Below are positions 1 to 5,369 of a stretch of 11,215 nucleotides of DNA, one piece after another; positions within the stretch are counted from its first letter, which is position 1; each line of letters begins with the position of its first letter. The notes below the pieces were generated by a model. The model ran no database searches. It worked only from the letters and a program-made list of their open reading frames with translations, and was not told where the DNA came from. Source of the DNA: Actinomycetota bacterium (GTDB lineage Bacteria > Actinomycetota > Acidimicrobiia > Acidimicrobiales > BP-101); assembly GCA_030838265.1 (NCBI GenBank), contig JAUTXA010000296.1:1-11215 (forward strand), read 5' to 3'. Position numbers and translations under genes: made by a program.

Positions 1-87
1 GGCGATGATCAGGACGACGACCATGAGCTCGATCAGGGTGAAACCCTTCTCGTCCTCATGACGCTGGCGCAGCATCTGCTTCAGCAC
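1..87 (-). CDS. Type IV prepilin (N-terminal 29 codons; runs off the left edge)
   Basis: This is the start of a leftward gene cut by the window edge. It opens with GTG at 87-85, and AAAGGAGA at 102-95 sits 7 nt upstream, an excellent ribosome binding site that decides the start. The 15-residue leader is charged (K3, R7, R9, E11, D12, E13, K14) and ends in Gly15. It is followed by the prepilin signature FTLIELMVVVLIIA, with the expected cleavage and N-methylation site between Gly15 and Phe16 and Glu20 as the conserved Glu+5. Pilins of this type are cleaved by a PilD-like peptidase, keep the hydrophobic helix in the membrane, and then assemble into type IV pili or pseudopili. The rest of the protein is outside the window, so major pilin, minor pilin and pseudopilin cannot be told apart. 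Control by c-di-GMP through the leader riboswitch is inferred. Confidence 0.9.
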   Translation of the reverse strand, partial: MLKQMLRQRHEDEKGFTLIELMVVVLIIA

Positions 88-94
88 GGGTGGA

Positions 95-102
95 TCTCCT
101 TT
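95..102 (-). promoter_or_regulatory. Ribosome binding site of the prepilin gene
   Basis: AAAGGAGA on the minus strand ends 7 nt before the GTG start. It is the strongest Shine-Dalgarno sequence in the window. AGGAGA is the exact complement of UCUCCU at 166-161, just 3' of the riboswitch aptamer, so it is the likely target of the switch. Confidence 0.8.
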
Positions 103-119
103 GATGTCAATGGATGAGT

Positions 120-166
120 GCGAGCCCCTTGGCCTGCCTGTTGGGCTCGCCTGCCATCGCAGGAGA
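120..166 (-). promoter_or_regulatory. Probable riboswitch expression platform (anti-SD and two hairpins)
   Basis: In the mRNA, UCUCCU (166-161) can pair perfectly with the Shine-Dalgarno AGGAGA (100-95). Its last three bases are also part of a competing hairpin, CCUGC (163-159) with GCAGG (154-150) around a GAUG loop. A second hairpin follows, GCGAGCCC (150-143) with GGGCUCGC (127-120), 8 perfect pairs, which would bring the anti-SD close to the SD. No U-run follows, so translational control is favoured over transcription termination. The pairings are read directly from the sequence. The switching mechanism, and whether ligand turns expression on or off, is inference. Confidence 0.5.
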
Positions 167-169
167 GCT

Positions 170-269
170 GTTCGAGGCAACCCGGCTGACCGTCTCCCCC
201 CGCCGTTTCGAGGTTGGGTCCCGTGGCTTTGCGCCCCCGCCTTCCGACGGGTTTGCCCTTGTCAAGAAC
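170..269 (-). ncRNA. Cyclic-di-GMP class I (GEMM-I) riboswitch aptamer
   Basis: On the minus strand the leader of the prepilin gene carries the conserved blocks of the GEMM-I family in order. GGGCAAACC is at 258-250. The P2 stem CCCGUC (251-246) pairs with GGCGGG (241-236) around a GGAA (GNRA) tetraloop. GCAAAGCC follows at 232-225. A second stem is closed by GACC (220-217) and GGUC (191-188). The closing block AGCCGGGUUGCC follows, whose UUGCC (180-176) pairs with GGCAA (257-253); GUUC (269-266) and GAAC (173-170) could extend the stem. The order, spacing and GNRA loop match the Vibrio cholerae Vc2-type aptamer, which binds one c-di-GMP between the helices. The downstream gene is a type IV prepilin, a classic target of c-di-GMP control. 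Confidence 0.93.
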
Positions 270-302
270 AACTAGCTCGCAGCACAGGTATCGGCAGCAG
301 GC

Positions 303-331
303 TCTGCAGATTTAGGACTATCTGCAGATAG
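303..331. repeat. Tandem TCTGCAGA palindromes, centres 18 bp apart
   Basis: TCTGCAGAT occurs at 303-311 and again at 321-329. The second copy lies in a perfect 14-bp palindrome, CTATCTGCAGATAG (318-331). The first keeps the 8-bp palindromic core TCTGCAGA. The two centres are 18 bp apart, close to two helical turns, and about 40-60 bp upstream of the aptamer. This looks like a paired operator for a dimeric regulator acting on the pilin promoter. No regulator is identified. Confidence 0.45.
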
Positions 332-422
332 CCCCCTATGGGGGGCCTGACATGGCCCGACCGGCGGTGGTCGGAGGCCCGCTCTGACCACCCCAGGCAC
401 GATCTGGCTGACGACAACCCGC

Positions 423-446
423 CGGGTCTCGAGACGCGAAGACCCG
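423..446 (-). terminator. Possible terminator hairpin of the carbonic-anhydrase-like gene
   Basis: CGGGTCT (423-429) and AGACCCG (440-446) form a 7-bp perfect stem with a 10-nt loop, 66 bp past the stop of the minus-strand gene. No U-tract follows on either strand, so this is at best a weak or factor-assisted terminator. It may equally be an unrelated inverted repeat. Confidence 0.2.
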
Positions 447-511
447 AGTCGTCCGTTTCCGCCGCCCGGCGAGCGACGCAAGATTGGTGAAGAGTTGGGG
501 AGTGCGGGGGG

Positions 512-1039
512 TCAGCCGACCTCGGCGACGCCCCGCATGTGGCGAGCAGCCAGGTCGGCGTACGCCGGCGGGTTCATCTTCACCCACATCTCGGCCGGGG
601 ATCCCGCGACCGGACGCTTCACGACGGCGGGGGAGCCGGCGACGAGAAAACCGGGAGGCACCTCGAAGTTGGAGGCGACCACCGAGTGGGCGGCCACGAG
701 GGCTCCCGCGCCGATGCGAGCGCCGTCGAGCACCGTGCAGCCGTTGGCCACGAGGCAGCGCTCTTCGAGGACGGCGCCGTGCACCACGCACAGGTGGGCC
801 ACGGTGGCGCCGGCGCCGACGATCGTGGGCAGATCGGGCGGCCCGTGCAGGACCGAGCCGTCCTGCACGTTGGCGCCACTGCGGATCACGACGGGCGAGT
901 AGTCGGCGCGAATGACCGCCCCGTACCAGACCGACGCTCCAGCCTCGACGGTCACGTCCCCGACCAGGGTGGCGGTGGGCGCCACAAACGCGTCGGGGTG
1001 CACTCGCGGTGACTTTCCTTCGAACGAGAAGAGCGGCAT
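512..1039 (-). CDS. Gamma-carbonic-anhydrase-like hexapeptide-repeat protein
   Basis: This 175-residue protein is a left-handed beta-helix of the gamma-carbonic anhydrase / YrdA / PaaY group, with normal full length. Hexapeptide-type repeats run from about residue 12 to 138 (for example APTATLVGDVTVEAGASVW). Family landmarks are Arg44 and Asp46 in IRAD, Gln59, and three histidines placed like the metal ligands: His65 in SVLHG, then His82 and His87 in VAHLCVVHG. The C-terminal helix is about 148-170. The family binds zinc, iron or a related metal as a trimer with sites between subunits. Some members hydrate CO2; many have no proven activity, so the substrate is unknown. A TACGCT hexamer 8 nt before the ATG and no Shine-Dalgarno suggest a leaderless mRNA. 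Its ATG lies opposite the ATG proposed for the next gene, within one CATG. Confidence 0.88.
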   Translation of the reverse strand: MPLFSFEGKSPRVHPDAFVAPTATLVGDVTVEAGASVWYGAVIRADYSPVVIRSGANVQDGSVLHGPPDLPTIVGAGATVAHLCVVHGAVLEERCLVANGCTVLDGARIGAGALVAAHSVVASNFEVPPGFLVAGSPAVVKRPVAGSPAEMWVKMNPPAYADLAARHMRGVAEVG

Positions 1040-2024
1040 GAGCGTCGAGCGTATGCCGAGCCGCGCCGGTCAGCGGCGATCCGCGGGCCACACTGGTGCG
1101 GTGAGATCCGGCTGGGGCCGCATCGTGGCCGTGACCCTGACGCTCGCCGTCACCAGCACGGCCTGCGCTCGTCCTCGCGCCGCGTCTGGGCCGGTGAGCG
1201 TGGGCTCGGACATTACGACGGTGCCCGGCCGATCGACCACCACGGCCTCGACCGCGCCCGTCGGGTCGGGCGCTCGCCCCGCAGTCGGGGGGTCGGGCGC
1301 GGGCGCACGCGGAGGCGGCTCAGGGGGCGGCTCGAGCGGCAGCGGTGCCGGCACCTCAGCCTCGGCCGCCAACCCCGTGGCCACCCATGCCACGGGCGGT
1401 CCCGGCGACTTGGCCCAGGACCTGCTGCGGCCCCAACCCGCGCCCAAGGACATCCTCGAGCTCATCTTCCAGTCCGATGCTGCCCCTGACACCCGCGCCG
1501 TCGACCACGTGCGGAACACCCTCGCCTCGGTGAGTGGGAAGTCGGTGAGCACCCCACGGGTGGCCATCAACGGGGGCGCTCAGAACTGGACGGCTGGCCA
1601 GCTGCGCCAGCTGGCCGACGACGCCACCGCTCAGAAGCAGGGCGGCGGTCAAGCCGTCATCCATCTTCTCTACCTGCATGGCACCTACGGCGGCGACACG
1701 TCGGTATTGGGCATCACCGTCCGAGCCGATGTCGTTGCCGTCTTTCAGGATCAGGTGGTGAACTCCGAGTCGCCGGTGGCCAGCGCCGCCACCATCGAGG
1801 ACGCCGTCACCATGCACGAGGTGGGCCATGTCCTCGGTCTGGTCGACCTCGTCTTGCACACCGGCCGGGCCGACCCCGACCACCCCGGCCACTCTCGGAA
1901 CAAGGGCTCAGTCATGTACTGGGCCATCGACTCCGATCTCTTCAGCCAGGTCCTCAGCGGGCCGCCCCCGGTCGACTTCGACAACGCCGACCTCGCCGAC
2001 CTCGCCGCCATCAGGCGGAGCTGA
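1038..2024 (+). CDS. Secreted lipoprotein, metzincin-like zinc metalloprotease
   Basis: A 328-residue reading from ATG 1038. A hydrophobic stretch (IVAVTLTLAVTSTA) ends at Cys43 in STAC, a fair lipobox, so the protein is probably exported and lipid-anchored. Residues about 50-120 are Gly/Ser/Ala/Thr-rich low complexity, a likely spacer. The catalytic region has HEVGHVLGLVD (His260, Glu261, His264, Asp270), i.e. HExxHxxGxxD, followed by SVMYW (291-295) as the Met-turn. Asp as third zinc ligand is typical of snapalysin-type (M7) metzincins, most of which use His. The target is unknown. The start is uncertain: ATG 1038 has weak GAGAAGAG upstream, while ATG 1053 or GTG 1101 would give a more ordinary signal peptide, and the frame is open back to 912. 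The 3' end overlaps the convergent AI-2E gene by 117 bp. Here the protease frame shows the stronger G/C third-position bias, so its C-terminus looks genuine. Confidence 0.82.
   Translation: MSVERMPSRAGQRRSAGHTGAVRSGWGRIVAVTLTLAVTSTACARPRAASGPVSVGSDITTVPGRSTTTASTAPVGSGARPAVGGSGAGARGGGSGGGSSGSGAGTSASAANPVATHATGGPGDLAQDLLRPQPAPKDILELIFQSDAAPDTRAVDHVRNTLASVSGKSVSTPRVAINGGAQNWTAGQLRQLADDATAQKQGGGQAVIHLLYLHGTYGGDTSVLGITVRADVVAVFQDQVVNSESPVASAATIEDAVTMHEVGHVLGLVDLVLHTGRADPDHPGHSRNKGSVMYWAIDSDLFSQVLSGPPPVDFDNADLADLAAIRRS
1040..1053 (-). promoter_or_regulatory. Putative leaderless promoter (-10 TACGCT) of the carbonic-anhydrase-like gene
   Basis: On the minus strand TACGCT (1053-1048) fits the actinobacterial -10 consensus TAnnnT and ends 8 nt before the ATG at 1039. 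Transcription would then begin at or next to the start codon, which fits the lack of a Shine-Dalgarno. No good -35 was seen. Confidence 0.4.
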
Positions 2025-3071
2025 CCCCGCCGGTCGCGGTCGGCCCTCCGGGGCCAGCTCGTCGGCCGCGGTCACGGCAAGGGTGATCACGAGGAGGAAG
2101 AGGAGCCCGCCCCCGAGCCCGTAGAGCTCGACGCCGGCGAACCCGCCGGCGACGGTGAGGAAGGGGCCGATCTTGACGGTGCGCTTGTGGAGGGGACGCT
2201 GCAGGGCTACGGCTTCGAAGATCTGGTAAGCGAGGAAGGCCGCAGCCACGAAGAGGCCACGGTGTGAGGTGGCGGCGGCCGACAGGACGATGATCGGCAG
2301 GGCACCGATGAAGGCGCCGAGGAGCGGGAGCACGTCCCACAGGGCGACCCACAACCCGAGGGGCGCGGCGCCGGGCACGCCTGCCGCCTTGGCCACGAGG
2401 TAGCCGAACACGCCGGCCGCCAGGGCCATGCCGATGGTGCCGCGCGCATACCCGAAGCCCCGGTGGTAGGTCGCAGCGGCGACCCGCTCGAGGCGAGCCC
2501 GACGCTCGTCGTCGCTGATGCGACCCAAGACGGTGGCCGCCATCCTCGGGCCCTCGAGCAGGTAGAAGATGGCCAGGATCCCGGTGGCCAGGAAGGCGAT
2601 GCCCCGGGTGGCCGCCGAGCGCAGGGCATCGGCGGGCTTGCCCCCCTGGAGCCGTTGCGGGACCTCGTCGACGAACCGGGTCACCCGCTCCTCGAGGTGA
2701 AACTCGCGCGCCGCCTTCCCGAACCGGTGGGAGCGCTCGAGCTCGGCCGCCCGCCGGGGAGCGGCTCGCTTGAGGGCGGCTTCTTGACGCACGACGCCCT
2801 GCACGACGCTGTAGCCCACGAAACCGGTCGAGGCGAGGGTCAGGACCACGACCACGAGCACGGCGAGGCCGCGGGGCAGCTTGCGGGCGAAGGCAGCGAC
2901 GAAGGGATGGAGGAGCCCGGCGATGGCCGCCGCGGCCAGGACCCAGCCGATCACACGCTGCGAGGCGAGGAGCAGCCGGATGACGGCCAGGGTGGCCCCG
3001 AACAGGGCCACGGCCATCACCGCCGACCGTGGGGTGACGCGCAGCCGCTCGATCGGTCTCGGGGCCGGCAT
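1908..3071 (-). CDS. AI-2E family membrane protein (leftward paralogue)
   Basis: A 387-residue integral membrane protein of the AI-2E family (PF01594-type). That family is named after the autoinducer-2 exporter TqsA, but members also act as ion antiporters or have no known substrate. Hydrophobic segments lie near residues 16-37, 42-55, 68-85, 157-170 and several more after 195. The family signature is DVLPLLGAFIGALPIIVLS. A charged, helix-rich soluble insert (about 90-150) sits between the early and late membrane blocks, as usual. The ATG at 3071 was chosen because it faces the rightward paralogue across a 19-bp gap and has a -10 hexamer 8 nt upstream. The open frame continues to 3650, but that part is antisense to the neighbour. 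The last ~40 residues are Pro/Gly/Glu-rich, non-membrane and lie over the 3' end of the metalloprotease gene, apparently a read-through tail. Confidence 0.87.
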   Translation of the reverse strand: MPAPRPIERLRVTPRSAVMAVALFGATLAVIRLLLASQRVIGWVLAAAAIAGLLHPFVAAFARKLPRGLAVLVVVVLTLASTGFVGYSVVQGVVRQEAALKRAAPRRAAELERSHRFGKAAREFHLEERVTRFVDEVPQRLQGGKPADALRSAATRGIAFLATGILAIFYLLEGPRMAATVLGRISDDERRARLERVAAATYHRGFGYARGTIGMALAAGVFGYLVAKAAGVPGAAPLGLWVALWDVLPLLGAFIGALPIIVLSAAATSHRGLFVAAAFLAYQIFEAVALQRPLHKRTVKIGPFLTVAGGFAGVELYGLGGGLLFLLVITLAVTAADELAPEGRPRPAGSAPPDGGEVGEVGVVEVDRGRPAEDLAEEIGVDGPVHD

Positions 3072-3075
3072 CGCT

Positions 3076-3088
3076 CGGTACAGTACCG
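3076..3088. promoter_or_regulatory. Palindromic bidirectional promoter between two AI-2E genes
   Basis: CGGTACAGTACCG is a perfect 13-bp palindrome centred on A3082, in the 19-bp gap between the divergent AI-2E genes. It contains TACAGT (3079-3084) on the plus strand, ending 6 nt before GTG 3091. It also contains TACTGT (3085-3080) on the minus strand, ending 8 nt before ATG 3071. Both match TAnnnT and would place transcription starts at the start codons. No clear -35 was found on either side. A regulator-binding operator is an alternative or additional role. Confidence 0.5.
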
Positions 3089-3090
3089 GC

Positions 3091-4188
3091 GTGTCCCCGC
3101 TCGCCGGAGACCCGGCGGCCCCCACCACCCAGGGCGAAGGCCCGAGCCCGCCGAGGCCTCGAATCGTCCACGACGTCGATCTCGACCCGCGGTCCGTGCT
3201 CTGGGTCATGATCGCCTTCACCGGCCTGCTGGCCATCACCGGTCTGGTGCGCTCGACGCCGCGCACCACGACGGCGCTGATCATCGCCCTCATCATCGCC
3301 TTGGCCCTCAACCCGGTGGTGGCCGCCGTGCAGCGCCAGGCCCACGTGCGTCGGTCGGTGGCCGTGTTCCTCGTGCTCACCGGCTTCTTCGTGAGCGTGG
3401 TCGCCACCATGATCCTTCTCATCCCGCCCGCCATCCACCAGGCCCACAACCTCCAGACCCAGCTGCCCGGCGTCATCAAGAACCTCGACGACCTGCCCCT
3501 CATCGGCCGTCGACTCGAGAAGACAAACGCCCCGGCCAAGATCGAGGCTGCGATCCGGGACCTCCCGCACCGGCTGGCCGGCGACACCACGCCGATCAAG
3601 CGAGCGGGCCGCTCGCTGGCCGACGGGCTGCTGGCCGCCTTCGTCACCATCCTCTGCGCCGTGACCTTGCTGCTCGACGGGGCCCGGCTGCTACGCGGCC
3701 TTCGCCGCCTGGTGCCGGTGCCGCGGCGCCAGCAGGTCGACGATGCCGCCGACGTGGCCTACCGGGTCGTCGGCCGCTACGTCGCCGGGTCGCTCCTGCT
3801 CGCCGTCGGTGGAGGCCTGGTGATACTCGTCGCCGGCTTGGCCCTGGGCGTCCCCCTCGCGCCGCTCGCGGCCGTGTGGGAGGCGATGTGGGAGATGGTC
3901 CCCCAGATCGGTGGTGGAGTCGGAGGCATCCCGTTCGTCTTGCTGGGCCTCACGCAGGGGGCCGGGGTGGGCGCCATCTGCCTCCTGGTCGTGATCCTCC
4001 ACCTCCAATTGAAGAACCACGTCGTCGGACCCGTCGTCGTCGGTCAAGCGGTGAAGCTCTCGCCGACCGCGTCGATGGTGGCGGCCCTCGTGGGTGTGTC
4101 GGCCGCCGGGGTGGTGGGCGCCCTGGTCGCCATCCCCTTGGTCGGAGCCGTCAAGGCCATCTACCTCGAGCTCGGGCCCCGGACCTGA
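3091..4188 (+). CDS. AI-2E family membrane protein (rightward paralogue)
   Basis: A 365-residue member of the AI-2E family, divergent from its paralogue. A ~33-residue Pro-rich cytosolic head precedes membrane segments near residues 36-52, 60-80 and 88-115, then a soluble region (about 115-165). The C-terminal membrane block contains the signature MVPQIGGGVGGIPFVLLGL and the conserved LQLKNHVVGPVVVG stretch, followed by a last hydrophobic pair ending KAIYLELGPRT. GTG 3091 was chosen because it directly follows the palindromic promoter; upstream open frame (from 2881) only overlaps the other gene. It has no Shine-Dalgarno, which fits a leaderless start. The stop overlaps the RNase D start as TGATG, so the two are probably co-transcribed and translationally coupled. 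Substrate is unknown; a drug, ion or signal exporter are all possible for this family. Confidence 0.87.
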   Translation: MSPLAGDPAAPTTQGEGPSPPRPRIVHDVDLDPRSVLWVMIAFTGLLAITGLVRSTPRTTTALIIALIIALALNPVVAAVQRQAHVRRSVAVFLVLTGFFVSVVATMILLIPPAIHQAHNLQTQLPGVIKNLDDLPLIGRRLEKTNAPAKIEAAIRDLPHRLAGDTTPIKRAGRSLADGLLAAFVTILCAVTLLLDGARLLRGLRRLVPVPRRQQVDDAADVAYRVVGRYVAGSLLLAVGGGLVILVAGLALGVPLAPLAAVWEAMWEMVPQIGGGVGGIPFVLLGLTQGAGVGAICLLVVILHLQLKNHVVGPVVVGQAVKLSPTASMVAALVGVSAAGVVGALVAIPLVGAVKAIYLELGPRT

Positions 4189-5369
4189 TGGCGGGTCCCA
4201 GCCCATGGACGTGGATCGACCAGCAGCCCGACTTCGACCGTCTGTGCGCCGAGCTGGCGACGGTCGACGCCATCGCCCTCGATACCGAGTTCCACCGCGA
4301 GCGCACCTACTTCCCGCACGTGGCTTTGGTTCAGCTGGCGTGGGCGGGTGGGCTGGCGCTCGTTGATCCGCTCAAGGTGTCGCTCGAGCCCCTCGGCGCC
4401 GTGATCGCCACGGGCCCGGCCGTGGTGGCCCATGCCGCCGAGCAGGACTTCGAGGTCCTCGACCGGGCGTGTGGCGCGGTGCCAACTCGGCTCTTCGACA
4501 CCCAGATCGCGGCCGCCTTCCTCGGCTTCTCCTCGGCGTCGCTGGCGACGCTGCTCGACAGCCTGCTGGGCGTTCGCCTGCCCAAGGGAGACCGGCTGAC
4601 GAACTGGAACCGGCGGCCGCTCACCGACGACCAGCTGGCCTACGCCGCGTCGGACGTCGAGCACCTGATCGAGCTGCGTGACGTCATCGTGGCCCGGCTG
4701 GATGCCAGCGGCCGCCGGCAGTGGGCTGACGAGGAGTGCGACCGATTCCGCCTGCGCTGGCAGCGCCAGTCCGTCCCCGAGGAGGCCTGGTGGCGCCTCA
4801 AGGAGACACGCCGCCTCCGCGGCTCCTCCCGGGGCGTGGCCCAGGAGGTCGCTTCGTGGCGCGAGCACCAGGCCATGGCCCAGGACCTGCCGGCGCGATT
4901 CGTGCTGCCCGACATGGCCATCGCCGCCATCGCCCAGCGGCCGCCCAAGTCGCTCGGTGACCTTAACCATGTCCGCGCCCTTGAAGGCCGTCAGCCCAAG
5001 CCGGCCATGGCCAAGGCGATCATCGAGGCCGTCGAGCGAGGCCTGGCGCTGGGCGAGAGCGACCTCCACCTGCCCCCGGTCGACGACCTCGAGCGCGCCA
5101 TGCGCCCGGCGGTGGCCTTGGTCGCGGCGTGGTTGGGCCAGCTGGGCAAGGACCTCGAGATCGACGCCACCACCCTCGCCACCAAGGCCGACGTGCAGGA
5201 TCTGCTGAGTGGCTCGGGCCGCCTCACCCAGGGGTGGCGAGCTCAGTTGGTGGGTGAGCCGGTCAAGGAGCTCATCGCCGGGCGGGCCGCCCTGGCCTTC
5301 GACGGCGACGGCCGCTTGGTGCTCGAGACCCGCTCAGGTCTCCCCCTTGCCGAGCACGACGGCCGCTGA
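4188..5369 (+). CDS. rnd: Ribonuclease D (DEDDy 3'-5' exoribonuclease with HRDC domain)
   Basis: A 393-residue 3'-5' exoribonuclease that trims tRNA precursors and other structured RNAs. The DEDDy exonuclease domain spans about residues 8-175: ExoI is LDTEF (Asp32, Glu34), ExoII VAHAAEQDFEVL (Asp87), and ExoIII QLAYAASDVEHL (Tyr152, Asp156). All four metal-binding acids and the tyrosine are present. An HRDC nucleic-acid-binding domain follows at about 215-295 (from SRGVAQEVASWRE to IIEAVERG), and a second helical C-terminal region completes the usual RNase D length. The ATG at 4188 shares its A with the upstream TGA stop (TGATG), indicating coupling to the AI-2E gene. The C-terminus overlaps the convergent glucosidase gene by 36 bp. 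The open frame extends far upstream (to 2463), but that part is antisense shadow. Confidence 0.95.
   Translation: MAGPSPWTWIDQQPDFDRLCAELATVDAIALDTEFHRERTYFPHVALVQLAWAGGLALVDPLKVSLEPLGAVIATGPAVVAHAAEQDFEVLDRACGAVPTRLFDTQIAAAFLGFSSASLATLLDSLLGVRLPKGDRLTNWNRRPLTDDQLAYAASDVEHLIELRDVIVARLDASGRRQWADEECDRFRLRWQRQSVPEEAWWRLKETRRLRGSSRGVAQEVASWREHQAMAQDLPARFVLPDMAIAAIAQRPPKSLGDLNHVRALEGRQPKPAMAKAIIEAVERGLALGESDLHLPPVDDLERAMRPAVALVAAWLGQLGKDLEIDATTLATKADVQDLLSGSGRLTQGWRAQLVGEPVKELIAGRAALAFDGDGRLVLETRSGLPLAEHDGR

Larger units (their letters stand above)
270..511. other. Non-coding stretch upstream of the riboswitch
   Basis: I see no convincing gene here. The short open frames on both strands lack a ribosome binding site and family resemblance. 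The stretch should contain the promoter of the prepilin transcript, somewhere upstream of about 275 on the minus strand, but no convincing -35/-10 pair could be assigned. It does hold several inverted repeats: the tandem TCTGCAGA palindromes, CCCCCTATGGGGG at 332-344, CCGACC/GGTCGG at 357-362 and 369-374, and CGGGTCT/AGACCCG at 423-429 and 440-446. Confidence 0.5.

Noticed and set aside
105..110. Second TTGACA on the minus strand as a -35 element
   Set aside because: A matching -10 would fall at or inside the prepilin coding start, and the mRNA leader is already explained by the riboswitch.
260..265. TTGACA on the minus strand as a -35 element
   Set aside because: It lies inside the 5' part of the aptamer, so a promoter there would remove part of the riboswitch.
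101..331. 76-residue plus-strand frame
   Set aside because: It lies opposite the c-di-GMP riboswitch leader; the conserved RNA explains this stretch.
332..344. CCCCCTATGGGGG as an intrinsic terminator
   Set aside because: It is a 5-bp stem with a 3-nt loop, no T-run on either side, and no gene ending close by.
2011..3570. 519-residue minus-strand frame
   Set aside because: It is a shadow of both AI-2E genes, rich in Arg, Gly, His and Pro, and without any domain.
2463..4187. Long plus-strand open frame running into the RNase D gene
   Set aside because: It is antisense to the leftward AI-2E gene and out of frame with the rightward one. Its product is Arg/Pro/Gly-rich low complexity, typical of high-GC shadow frames. 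Only the part from 4188 is real.
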